Shown: piece by piece, positions 8,258-19,121 of the stretch
How positions within the stretch are numbered: the first letter of the stretch is position 1
Layout: each line of letters opens with the position of its first letter
From: Candidatus Aenigmatarchaeota archaeon
GTDB lineage: Archaea; Aenigmatarchaeota; Aenigmatarchaeia; QMZP01; QMZT01
Direction: 5' to 3'
DNA: 64,000 bases
Assembly (NCBI GenBank): GCA_026397315.1
Contig: JAPLVC010000002.1
Coordinates: forward strand, 59,994-123,993
Position numbers and translations under genes: made by a program
Notes under the pieces: generated by a model
Seen by the model: only the letters and a program-made list of their open reading frames with translations
Databases searched by the model: none
What the model was told of the DNA's origin: nothing

Positions 8258-10774
8258 TCACTGTCCGTTTTCCGCGTCTCTTATTCTGGCATAGGAAACC
8301 AGAGTGTCGCCGTCGTTGAGGCGCATGACCCTCACGCCCTGAGTAGCTCGACCAATCTCATGGACGTCCTTCGCGAATATGCGGATTACCTGGCCTTCCT
8401 TGGAGACGAACAGTATCTGGTCGTTGTCGTGCAGCGGCACGATGCCTATGACGTTGCCGTTCTTTGCGGTGACCTTGAGGTTCTTGACACCCTTGCCTCC
8501 GCGCCTCTGCTGCCTGTAAAGCTCGAATTTCGTGCGTTTTCCATACCCCTTTTCAGTGACCGTGAAAAGCGAGCCGTGCTCGAATTTGGCGTCTCCCACG
8601 ACTTCGTCCTTGCCGCGCAGGCGGATGCCGCGCACACCGTGCGAAGCGCGGCCGGTCGGCCTGACGTCCTTCTCACCGAAGCGTATGGCATAGCCGTGCT
8701 TTGTCGCTATGAGAATGTCCTCTTTACCGTTCGTCAGCCTCGCTTGTATGAGATCGTCGCCGTCGTTCAGCTTGAGCGCTATTATGCCGCAGCTTCTCGG
8801 ATTCGAATATTCGACCAGCGCTGTTTTCTTGACCAAACCTTTCTTCGTCATGAAAAATATGAATTTGCCTTCCTCGAACTTGTCCACGGGTATCATGTCT
8901 CTCAGGCGCTCGCCTTCCTCGAGGTTCAGCAGGTTGACGATGGGCTTGCCGCGCGCGTAGCGTCCGGCTTCCGGGATGCGATAAGCCTTCATCCAGTGGA
9001 CCTTGCCCTTGTTGGTGAAGCAGAGCAGGTAATCATGGCTGTTCATGACGTAGATTTCCTTGACGATGTCGCCTTCCTTGTTTTTCGCGCCGATTACACC
9101 CTTGCCTCCGCGCCTCTGTTGCTTGTATTCCTCGAGCGGTATGCGCTTCGCGTAGTCGTCGCCAGAGAACGTTATGACCACGTCCTCCTTCTTTATGAGG
9201 CGGTCGTCCTCCAGGTCCTCGACGGAATCGCCGTTGCACGATATCTGCGTTTTTCTCGCGTCGCCGTATTTTTTCTTCAGTTCATGCATCTCGCTCTTGA
9301 TTATGCCGTAAATCTTTTCCTCGTGCTCGAGTATTTCCTTGAGCTCCGCGATGAGCTTGATCAGCGACGCGTGCTCGTCTTTCACTTTCTGTCGCTCCAT
9401 CGAAGCCAGGCGCTGCAAACGCATTTCCAGTATGGCCTGCGCCTGTTTCGGGCTGAGTTTGAAGCGCTCTATTAGATGCTTCTTCGCAGTCTCGACAGTG
9501 TCCGCCGCCCTGATGGTTTTTATCACGTTGTCGATGTCGTTGAGCGCGACCAGAAGGCCTTCGAGAATATGCGCCTTGTCGCTCGCCTCGTTGAGGTCGA
9601 ACTTCGTGCGCTTCGTGATGACGTCTTTTCTGTGCTTTATGAATTCATCGATCATGTCCTTCAGGCTGAGAACGCGTGGCTGGCCGTCGACCAGCGAAAG
9701 CATGTTTATGCCGAAAGTCGTTTGTAATTGCGTGTGCTTGTAGAGATGATTGAGAACGATGTCAGCCTGCTCGTTCTGCGACACGTCGACAATGATGCGC
9801 ATGCCATCTTTGTCAGACTCGTCGCGCAGGTTGGTAACGCCCTTTATCACCTTGTCCCTCGCAAGGCGGGCCATGTCCTCTATGAGCTTCGACTTGTTCA
9901 CTTGGTATGGAATCTCGGTGATTATGATCCTTTCCTTGTCCGCCCCCCTTTTCTCGATTTGAGCCGTCCCTCGCAACGTTATGCCGCCCCTGCCGGTGGT
10001 ATAGGCCTGTATAAGGCCGGCTGTCCCCAGTATCGAGCCGCCCGTCGGGAAATCCGGGCCATGTATTATTTTCATGAGCTCGGGAAGCGTTATCTGCGGG
10101 TTGTCGACGGTTGCAATTACGCCGTCTGCGACCTCGTTGATGTTGTGCGGCGGTATGTTCGTCGCCATGCCCACCGCTATGCCGGACGAGCCGTTGACAA
10201 GGAGATTAGGGAACTTGCTCGGCAACACTGCCGGCTCCTTTAGCGAGCCGTCAAAATTCGGGACGAACTTTATGGTTTCTTTTTCTATGTCCGCAAGGAC
10301 TTCCTGTGCGGTCCTTGCCATCCGTGCCTCGGTGTAGCGCATTGCCGCCGCGCCGTCACCATCGACCGAACCGAAATTCCCTTGTCCATCGATGAGCGGG
10401 TAGCGTAACGAGAACGTCTGCACCATGCGGACCAGTGCATCGTAGACTGACTGATCGCCGTGAGGGTGGTATTTACCCAGGACTTCTCCTACGATTCTTG
10501 CAGACTTTTTATAGGGCTTGGAATGGAGCATGCCCATCTCGTGCATGGCGTAAAGAATTCTCCTGTGCACGGGTTTCAAACCGTCGCGCACGTCGGGAAG
10601 CGCTCTGCCGACGATGACTGACATGGAATAATCTAGATAGCTCTCCTTCATCTCTTCCTCGATTATTCTCGGCTTTATGTTTTCCGGCTTTTTCTCTGCA
10701 GTTTTCTCTTCCGGTTTCTTTGCCTTAGCTGCTTCCTCTTCGACTCTCTTTCCCGCTGCCATGTTTATTTTCAC
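8258..10774 (-). CDS. gyrA: DNA gyrase subunit A
   Basis: [37 protein letters not shown] active-site Tyr, QRRGGKG GyrA boxes. Confidence 0.96.
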   Translation of the reverse strand: MKINMAAGKRVEEEAAKAKKPEEKTAEKKPENIKPRIIEEEMKESYLDYSMSVIVGRALPDVRDGLKPVHRRILYAMHEMGMLHSKPYKKSARIVGEVLGKYHPHGDQSVYDALVRMVQTFSLRYPLIDGQGNFGSVDGDGAAAMRYTEARMARTAQEVLADIEKETIKFVPNFDGSLKEPAVLPSKFPNLLVNGSSGIAVGMATNIPPHNINEVADGVIATVDNPQITLPELMKIIHGPDFPTGGSILGTAGLIQAYTTGRGGITLRGTAQIEKRGADKERIIITEIPYQVNKSKLIEDMARLARDKVIKGVTNLRDESDKDGMRIIVDVSQNEQADIVLNHLYKHTQLQTTFGINMLSLVDGQPRVLSLKDMIDEFIKHRKDVITKRTKFDLNEASDKAHILEGLLVALNDIDNVIKTIRAADTVETAKKHLIERFKLSPKQAQAILEMRLQRLASMERQKVKDEHASLIKLIAELKEILEHEEKIYGIIKSEMHELKKKYGDARKTQISCNGDSVEDLEDDRLIKKEDVVITFSGDDYAKRIPLEEYKQQRRGGKGVIGAKNKEGDIVKEIYVMNSHDYLLCFTNKGKVHWMKAYRIPEAGRYARGKPIVNLLNLEEGERLRDMIPVDKFEEGKFIFFMTKKGLVKKTALVEYSNPRSCGIIALKLNDGDDLIQARLTNGKEDILIATKHGYAIRFGEKDVRPTGRASHGVRGIRLRGKDEVVGDAKFEHGSLFTVTEKGYGKRTKFELYRQQRRGGKGVKNLKVTAKNGNVIGIVPLHDNDQILFVSKEGQVIRIFAKDVHEIGRATQGVRVMRLNDGDTLVSYARIRDAENGQ

Positions 10775-10791
10775 CTGTCGATTATGATGAT

Positions 10792-12762
<1,971 letters not shown>

Positions 12763-12777
12763 TTAAAAGTCACTTGG

Positions 12778-12802
12778 TTAATTAATATTATATATTAATT
12801 AA
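12778..12802. repeat. Perfect AT-only inverted repeat (11-bp arms, 3-nt spacer) upstream of gyrB
   Basis: TTAATTAATAT-TAT-ATATTAATTAA. Confidence 0.8.
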
Positions 12803-12849
12803 TATATAAAGATATATTAAAAGTCCACCTTTGCCGGTTTTCTTGTGCC

Positions 12850-13221
12850 CTAAGAGTTCAGCTTTGCGAACAGGATGCCAGCGCATATGACCTGCACGAA
12901 GATGCTCAGGCTCCAGCTCACGGTCATGAGCAGCGATATCGGGAAGCTGCTGTAGGACATTATCATCCCGGGTATCGTTATGACCCAGTAACCAAGGCCG
13001 AAATAAACGCCCTTTTTAATGGCATCCGTCTCCTTTATCAGTCCTTTCGCCATGTTCCAGAACCATGCCATTATGACGCCCAGCACGAAAGGCTCGACGA
13101 AATAGAGCGACATAAGCGGGTCGGACCACGGACGGAAAAGCGCAGGATTGTTGTATTCCGCGGCCAGAGACGGGAACAGCGCATCGAGCGCGAATCCGAA
13201 GCCCATGCCCACCACGAGCAT
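12850..13221 (-). CDS. Hypothetical multi-pass membrane protein (start uncertain)
   Basis: Hydrophobic segments, e.g. YFVEPFVLGVIMAWFW and FGLGYWVITIPGMIM. Confidence 0.6.
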   Translation of the reverse strand: MLVVGMGFGFALDALFPSLAAEYNNPALFRPWSDPLMSLYFVEPFVLGVIMAWFWNMAKGLIKETDAIKKGVYFGLGYWVITIPGMIMSYSSFPISLLMTVSWSLSIFVQVICAGILFAKLNS

Positions 13222-13362
13222 CGCCGCTCCGGCAATCAGACCAGGTATGATTATTTTTTTCAGAAGATCACCATTTTATAATTTGTCAAACCCGCCTATA
13301 AGCATTCCGGCCGCTGTGACGGACGCAGAAATTTTTTATACTACACTCTTCATTATTATGCT

Positions 13363-14436
13363 ATGAGACCAACTGGTCACCACATAATCGCCGAGTTCAT
13401 ATATTGTTCTAAAGACGTTCTCAACAGCAAGGAAAAAATCGAAAAGATTCTGAGCGACGGCATAGCAAGCGCAGGCCTCTCCGTCGTCAGCATACATACT
13501 CACAAGTTCAGCCCGGCAGGCATCACATGCCTCGCCATAATAAGCGAGTCGCACATCGCGATACACACTTACCCGGAGGCGAGGCACGCGTCCGTCGACA
13601 TTTTCACCTGCTCGCCAGGCCCGGAAAAACCGTTCGCGCTTCTCAATTATCTCAAGAAGCAGCTCAGGCCCAAGACGCTGCGCGTCGGCCACGTCTGCCG
13701 CGGCAACCCGCTGGAGATAAAGTACGCGGACTGGATGGAGGGTTTTTCGACGGTCGGCTTCGAGGTGCGCTATCACGTCAAGAAAATCGTCCACAGCAGC
13801 CGCTCGAAGTTCCAGCAGATAGACATCATAGAAAACGACAACTTCGGTCGCATGCTGCTCCTCGACAAGGACGTGCAGATAGCGGAGAAGGACGCGAATG
13901 CCTACACCAAGAACCTCGTCATGCCGCTCGTCGCGTCCGGCAACAGCCTCGAGAAAGTCATGATACTGGGCGGAGGCGACGGCGCTGCAGCCGCGGAGCT
14001 CATGCAGAACGGCGCGAAAAGGATTGCAGTCGTCGATATAGACAAGGAAGTCATAGCCGTCTCGATGAAGTATCTGAGGAAGATTAACAGGAATGTTTTC
14101 AAGAACCCGAAAGTCAAAGTCACCATAGGCGACGCCTACAGGGTCGTGGCCAGCAGCAGGAAATACGACGCAATCATCTACGACCTCACCATACACCCGG
14201 AGGCCTTCATAAAAATAGACAGGGAAGCGTATCTCTCGAAACTTTTCATGAGGATGAAGAAAAGCCTCAACAGCGGCGGCATGGTGACGGTCCAGTGCGG
14301 TCCGGAATTCGATTATGAGACTTGCAGAATGATGAAGAGGATACTGAAGAAGCATTTCATCGACGTCAATTTCTCGTCGTCCTTCATACCATCCTACTGC
14401 GCCAACTGGGTTTTCGCCTCGGCGAAGAAGAAGTGA
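13363..14436 (+). CDS. Fusion: S-adenosylmethionine decarboxylase (SpeD) domain + spermine/spermidine-synthase-like aminopropyltransferase
   Basis: N-term MRPTGHHIIAEF...SESHIAIHTYPEARHASVDIFTCS (class I AdoMetDC); C-term DVQIAEKDANAYTKNLV, VMILGGGDGAAAAEL, DAIIYDLTIHPEAF, IPSYCANWVFASAKKK. Confidence 0.9.
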   Translation: MRPTGHHIIAEFIYCSKDVLNSKEKIEKILSDGIASAGLSVVSIHTHKFSPAGITCLAIISESHIAIHTYPEARHASVDIFTCSPGPEKPFALLNYLKKQLRPKTLRVGHVCRGNPLEIKYADWMEGFSTVGFEVRYHVKKIVHSSRSKFQQIDIIENDNFGRMLLLDKDVQIAEKDANAYTKNLVMPLVASGNSLEKVMILGGGDGAAAAELMQNGAKRIAVVDIDKEVIAVSMKYLRKINRNVFKNPKVKVTIGDAYRVVASSRKYDAIIYDLTIHPEAFIKIDREAYLSKLFMRMKKSLNSGGMVTVQCGPEFDYETCRMMKRILKKHFIDVNFSSSFIPSYCANWVFASAKKK

Positions 14437-14468
14437 GCCGTGTTTTTCAGGGTTTCTGCTTTGGCGAT

Positions 14469-15407
14469 TTACACGATTCTTGTCGTCAGCATCGTTATTA
14501 TGAAGATTACGTAGAGCAGGATGAACACTATGCCCTGCTTGTGGCCTATGCCTTCGTGCTTTACCATGCTGTAGAAAAGGAACGTGTTGGCGATGATTAT
14601 GAAGGCGAGGGGGATGGTGTAGCTCATCAGCGCCATGCCGCCTATGGGCGACATGACCAGGACGGTTCCCAGTATGAGCGTCAGGTTGACGACGGTGCTG
14701 CCCAGTATGTCGCCTATCGCCAGCGCGCACTGACCCTTTCTTATGGCGGTGAAATCGAGCGCGAGCTCAGGCAGTGTCGTGCCGAAGGATATGAGCGTCA
14801 GGCCTATGACCGCTTCGGATACGCCGAAGAAGGCCGCTATTTCCGCTGCTGAGCCGACAACATATTGGGAGCTTGCCACGACGATGATCATGCCAAACAG
14901 GAAAAGCATTATCGACCTTCTCCATTCCCTTTTCGTGACGCCTTCCCTTATGTTAAGGCTGAACTTGTCCTTGAAGATGAAGAAGCAGTAAAGGCAAAAC
15001 ACAATTAACAGTATCATGCCTTCTATCGGGCCAACTACGCCTTTCGAGAGTATGACTGCCGGCACTATGCTTATTAGGAGCAGCAGTTCCGCGCTTTCAA
15101 TCGTGTGCAATCGCTCGACACGCACCTTTCTCATCAGCGTCACGACCCCGAGCACCAGGCATATGTTCGCTATGCTAGAACCCAGCACGTCGCCGATCGC
15201 CATCGGCGCCTTCTGTATCGCGGTTGCCGTGACGGAAACAATGAAATCGGGCATCGAGACCGAGAAGGCAATCAGAATAAAGCCTATCGCCAGCTGCGAG
15301 ATGCCGGTATACTCGGATATCGCTATCGCCGCGTCTATGACCCACTTGGAGGCGAATATCAGCGCCGCGAGAGCGATGATGAAAATTATGACCGCAATTA
15401 TTATCAT
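14469..15407 (-). CDS. Sodium/calcium exchanger family membrane protein (CaCA/YrbG-like)
   Basis: Two alpha-repeats: GDVLGSSIANICLVLG and SFGTTLPELALDFTAIRKGQCALAIGDILGSTVVNLTLILG. Confidence 0.92.
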   Translation of the reverse strand: MIIIAVIIFIIALAALIFASKWVIDAAIAISEYTGISQLAIGFILIAFSVSMPDFIVSVTATAIQKAPMAIGDVLGSSIANICLVLGVVTLMRKVRVERLHTIESAELLLLISIVPAVILSKGVVGPIEGMILLIVFCLYCFFIFKDKFSLNIREGVTKREWRRSIMLFLFGMIIVVASSQYVVGSAAEIAAFFGVSEAVIGLTLISFGTTLPELALDFTAIRKGQCALAIGDILGSTVVNLTLILGTVLVMSPIGGMALMSYTIPLAFIIIANTFLFYSMVKHEGIGHKQGIVFILLYVIFIITMLTTRIV

Positions 15408-15465
15408 AATTTATTATTTGAGGCCGCCCGGATAAATGCTTAACCGCGAAAAATCAAAAGCAGAA

Positions 15466-16095
15466 TCACTCAATCTCGAAATACTCGAGCCACTCGTCCT
15501 TCGCCAAACGCTCGGGAATTTCCCTGACCTGGTCCTTCGTCCCCTCTACAAGATAGCTCACGCTTATCTTGCCGTTCTTCTTGTCGACCTTGACGAAGAC
15601 TTTCTTGAAGTTCGAGCCCAGCTCCTTCTCTATTTCCTTCTCGTCTATTATCCTGTTGGTCGTTATCGTTAGCTTGCGCTGGTAGGAGCCGACGCCGTGC
15701 GTCTTCAGCTTGCCGTCGACGGCTATTACGGCCCATATCATTATGTAGATTAGGATGCCCGTCAGGTATTCGCCCACGCCGATGATCAGGCCGAATATCG
15801 CGAAAAGCCAGACTGACGCCGCACTCGTGAAGCCGTAAATCTTGTCCGTCGTCTTTATCAGCGCGCCCGCGCCGAGGAAGCCGATGCCGCTCACTACTGC
15901 TCCGAGCAGCGAAAGTGGATTCTCGGGGTAAAGGTTCAGCGCGGTTATCGCGAGACCGCAGGAGCCTATCGCTACGAACGTGAAGGTGCCGAAGCCGACC
16001 GGCTTGTGGGCGCGCTGCCTGTGGAAGCCGAAAGCCATGGACAGGATGAATGTTATGATGAGCCTGGGGAGTATGACCAAAAATATCTCTTCCAT
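15466..16095 (-). CDS. MgtC/SapB family membrane protein
   Basis: LIITFILSMAFGFHRQRAHKPVGFGTFTFVAIGSCGLAI...VVSGIGFLGAGALIKTTDKIYGFTSAASVW. Confidence 0.9.
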   Translation of the reverse strand: MEEIFLVILPRLIITFILSMAFGFHRQRAHKPVGFGTFTFVAIGSCGLAITALNLYPENPLSLLGAVVSGIGFLGAGALIKTTDKIYGFTSAASVWLFAIFGLIIGVGEYLTGILIYIMIWAVIAVDGKLKTHGVGSYQRKLTITTNRIIDEKEIEKELGSNFKKVFVKVDKKNGKISVSYLVEGTKDQVREIPERLAKDEWLEYFEIE

Positions 16096-16329
16096 GCTAT
16101 TCTTTTGGTGCGGGCCAGTAATTAAAGTTCTTTTCTGCGAAGGCCTGTGAGGCAGTTTCTAGTCGCAAATGGCCGCCGGAAGGGATGCATTTAAATACTT
16201 TATAAAGATATTATGACAATATGTTTATAGAAATTATAAATTCTGAAAAAGCCCAGAAGATATGTTCAAAAAAGGAGTAATTAGTTCTAAAGAAAAAGGA
16301 ATTTTTTATTAGGAGGTGGGCAAAAGCAT

Positions 16330-16689
16330 ATGAGCAATAAACCATTTGGGTGGGATTTGTGCGTAGACCTATACGGTTGCAAATACGAAAAGATAAGGAA
16401 CAGGAAGTTTGTTTTGGAATTTATACGTGTATTGTGTGATGATGTTCTAAAGGTAAGACGCGAGGGCAAGCCTGTGCTGAAGCGCTATGGCAAGGAGCAC
16501 CTCACGGGTTACTCGTTCATACAGTTAATTGAAGTCAGTTCTATAACCGGACATTTGTCGGAGGAGAGGCTTTCAGCCCACATAGACATTTTCAGCTGCG
16601 CGCCGTTCAACGACAAGAACGTCGAAAACTTCACCAGGGAGTTCTTCGAGGCGAAGAAATCGGTCGCTAGAAAAATCATAAGGAAATAG
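16330..16689 (+). CDS. S-adenosylmethionine decarboxylase family (SpeD-like) protein
   Basis: LTGYSFIQLIEVSSITGHLSEERLSAHIDIFSCAPFNDKNVENFTREFFEAKK; SD-like aggaggtg upstream; adjacent to spermidine synthase. Confidence 0.78.
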   Translation: MSNKPFGWDLCVDLYGCKYEKIRNRKFVLEFIRVLCDDVLKVRREGKPVLKRYGKEHLTGYSFIQLIEVSSITGHLSEERLSAHIDIFSCAPFNDKNVENFTREFFEAKKSVARKIIRK

Positions 16690-16694
16690 AGGCG

Positions 16695-17537
16695 ATGCCC
16701 GAGACGAACGACGGCTGGTTCAGGGAGATTGATTCAAAAGACACCATTAGCGTGAGCCTCAAGGTCTCCAAGAAGCTTTTCGAGGGAAAAAGCAAGTTCC
16801 AGGACATAAAGATAATACGCAACCCGGAGTTCGGCAACGTGCTCATCCTCGATGACGGTTTCCAGACCACGGAGTTCGACGAATTCCTTTATCACGAGAT
16901 GCTGGTCCACGTCCCCATGGCGACCCACCCCAACCCCCAAGAAGTGCTGATAGTCGGAGCAGGAGACGGCGGCGCTCTCAGGGAAACGCTGAAGCATCCG
17001 GTTAAGAAAGTGGTCATGGTCGAGCTCGATGGCAAGGTCATAGACGTCTCTAAAAAATTCCTCCCTTCCCTCAGCAACGGCGCTTTCGAGGATAAGCGCG
17101 CGGAGGTCATAGTCGGCGACGGCGCGGACTACATGGCAAAATGCAAGAACAGGTTCGACGTCATAATCCTCGACCTGACCGACCCGATAATGGACGAAGC
17201 CAAGAACCTTTACACCCCGGTTTTCTTCAAGAACCTTTTTGGCGCGCTTAAAGCCGATGGCGTGTTCTCAATGCAGGGAGGCTGCAAGTTTTTCAGGTCC
17301 GACCTGATAAAGAACTATTCTTTCGTTCCCGTGTCGCAGTTCTTCCCCATAACCAAGGTTTACCTGTGCGACATACCAGCGTATGGCACGACGTGGCCGC
17401 TGATTATCGGCTCCAAGAAGCACGACCCGGAGAAGCCGAGAACGCTGAAAATATCCGGCCTGAAGTGCTACAACACCGACTACCACAAAGCGGCGTTCAA
17501 GCTGCCCAATTTCCTGGCGCAGGCTCTTTACGGTTGA
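16695..17537 (+). CDS. speE: Polyamine aminopropyltransferase (spermidine synthase)
   Basis: DDGFQTTEFDEFLYHEMLVHVPMATHPNPQEVLIVGAGDGGALRETLKH, DVIILDLTDP. Confidence 0.93.
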   Translation: MPETNDGWFREIDSKDTISVSLKVSKKLFEGKSKFQDIKIIRNPEFGNVLILDDGFQTTEFDEFLYHEMLVHVPMATHPNPQEVLIVGAGDGGALRETLKHPVKKVVMVELDGKVIDVSKKFLPSLSNGAFEDKRAEVIVGDGADYMAKCKNRFDVIILDLTDPIMDEAKNLYTPVFFKNLFGALKADGVFSMQGGCKFFRSDLIKNYSFVPVSQFFPITKVYLCDIPAYGTTWPLIIGSKKHDPEKPRTLKISGLKCYNTDYHKAAFKLPNFLAQALYG

Positions 17538-17620
17538 TTTTTTGGGCTGCACTTTCCTTTTCTCCGATTTCGCATCCGGGGTTTATATTTAAATACAGAG
17601 CGCACTTATTTTATTTCATC

Positions 17621-18187
17621 ATGATACCTGCGAAAGTTTTTTTCGTAAAGGGCGTAGGAGTCCACAAGGACAAGCTTGCTTCTTTCGAAGCCGCCTTGAG
17701 GCAGGCAGGCATAGCGCCGTTTAATCTCGTGAACGTTTCAAGCATACTGCCGCCAAAATGCGAAGTGGTCACAAGGGACCATGGACTCAAGTACCTCAAT
17801 CCGGGCGAAGTGGTTTTTTGCGTGATGGCGAGAACGGACACTAACGAGCCCAACAGGCTCATATCGGTGGCCATAGGCCTTGCTCTGCCCAAAGACAGGG
17901 GTCATTACGGTTATCTTTCCGAGCACCACGGATTCGGCGAGAAGGGCGAGAAAGCCGGCGAGTATGCGGAAGATCTCGCGGCCACGATGCTTGCCACGAC
18001 GCTGGGCGTTCCCTTCGATGCGGACAAGGCATGGGACGAAAGAAGGCAGCAGTACAAAACGAGCGGGCACATATTCAAGACGACGCACATCTGCCAGTCC
18101 GCGGAAGGCCACAAGGACGGCCTGTGGACGAGCGTGATATGCGCTGCAGTTTTCGTGCCGCCTGCAACGGTCGTTTCTGGGCAATAA
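17621..18187 (+). CDS. pdaD: Pyruvoyl-dependent arginine decarboxylase
   Basis: MIPAKVFFVKGVGVHKDKLASFEAALRQAGIAPFNLVNVSSILPPKCEVV (Ser-Ser self-cleavage site); neighbours agmatinase. Confidence 0.95.
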   Translation: MIPAKVFFVKGVGVHKDKLASFEAALRQAGIAPFNLVNVSSILPPKCEVVTRDHGLKYLNPGEVVFCVMARTDTNEPNRLISVAIGLALPKDRGHYGYLSEHHGFGEKGEKAGEYAEDLAATMLATTLGVPFDADKAWDERRQQYKTSGHIFKTTHICQSAEGHKDGLWTSVICAAVFVPPATVVSGQ

Positions 18188-18211
18188 AAAGCTTTATTGG
18201 CAGGATGAAAT

Positions 18212-19096
18212 ATGAAAAGCGATTTTTCCGGCAAATTCATGAACCTTCCTCCGGAGTTTTCTGACTGTAAGAAATCAAAGATAGTAATCCTTCCGGTGCC
18301 TTTCGACGGCACAAGCACATGGATGAAAGGGGCGGACAAAGGTCCTGAAGCCCTGATTTCAGCTTCTGGGTATCTTGAGTACTGCGAGCCTGAGACAAAG
18401 GCTGAGGTTTGTGAAAAGGGCATTTACACTGACAAGCCCGTCGTTTCCAAAATACCGGAAAGCATGGTAAAAGACGCGTATGGGCGGGTGAAAGCGCTGC
18501 TCGCGGATGGCAAGTTCGTAGTCACGCTCGGCGGCGAGCATTCGGTCTCGATAGGCCCGATTCGCGCGCATGCCGAGCGCTTCGGCGGAATGAGCGTCCT
18601 CCATCTGGACGCGCACGGCGACAGGCGCGACGAATACCATGGCAGCAGATGCAACCACGGCTGCGTAATCGCGCGTGCAAAGGAACATGTCAAAAACGTC
18701 GTCTCCGTGGGCATACGCAGTTTCGACTCCTCCGAGATGGAAAGCCTGGATGAAGACAAGGTATTCTACGCACATGAAATCCACGGCAGGGACGACTGGA
18801 TAAGCAAGGCAGTCAATTCGCTCTCGAATAATGTTTACATAACCATCGACTTGGACGTTTTCGAGATAGGGCTGATGCCATCCACGGGCACGCCGGAACC
18901 TGGCGGCCTCGGCTGGTACGAAGTTACCCGCCTGCTGCGAGCAGTCGCCGAGAAGAAGAACATAGTCGGCTTCGACGTCGTCGAGCTCTGCCCGGACGAG
19001 CGCAACAAGGCGCCGGATTTCCTGGCGGCGAAGCTTGTGCAGGTCCTGCTGAGCTACATATTTTTTCTGGGCAAGCACGCGGAAAAGAAAAGATAA
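18212..19096 (+). CDS. speB: Agmatinase (ureohydrolase family)
   Basis: GGEHSVSIGPIRAHA, LHLDAHGDRRDEY, ITIDLDVFEIGLMPSTGTPEPGGLGW. Confidence 0.94.
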   Translation: MKSDFSGKFMNLPPEFSDCKKSKIVILPVPFDGTSTWMKGADKGPEALISASGYLEYCEPETKAEVCEKGIYTDKPVVSKIPESMVKDAYGRVKALLADGKFVVTLGGEHSVSIGPIRAHAERFGGMSVLHLDAHGDRRDEYHGSRCNHGCVIARAKEHVKNVVSVGIRSFDSSEMESLDEDKVFYAHEIHGRDDWISKAVNSLSNNVYITIDLDVFEIGLMPSTGTPEPGGLGWYEVTRLLRAVAEKKNIVGFDVVELCPDERNKAPDFLAAKLVQVLLSYIFFLGKHAEKKR

Positions 19097-19121
19097 AAGC
19101 CACGTTCTCAAATAACAACAC

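Noticed and set aside
8228-9475. 415-aa + strand ORF opposite gyrA
   Set aside because: Shadow ORF antisense to a confident gyrA; long antisense frames recur across the window because of the codon bias. No domain motifs.
12770-12850. Replication origin next to gyrB
   Set aside because: AT-rich repeat is real, but there is no orc1/cdc6 gene or repeated ORB-like motif in the window; kept only as a regulatory-repeat finding.
13336-14730. 464-aa minus-strand ORF
   Set aside because: Antisense to the SpeD-SpeE fusion and the exchanger 3' end; His/Arg-rich low-complexity translation without domain logic.
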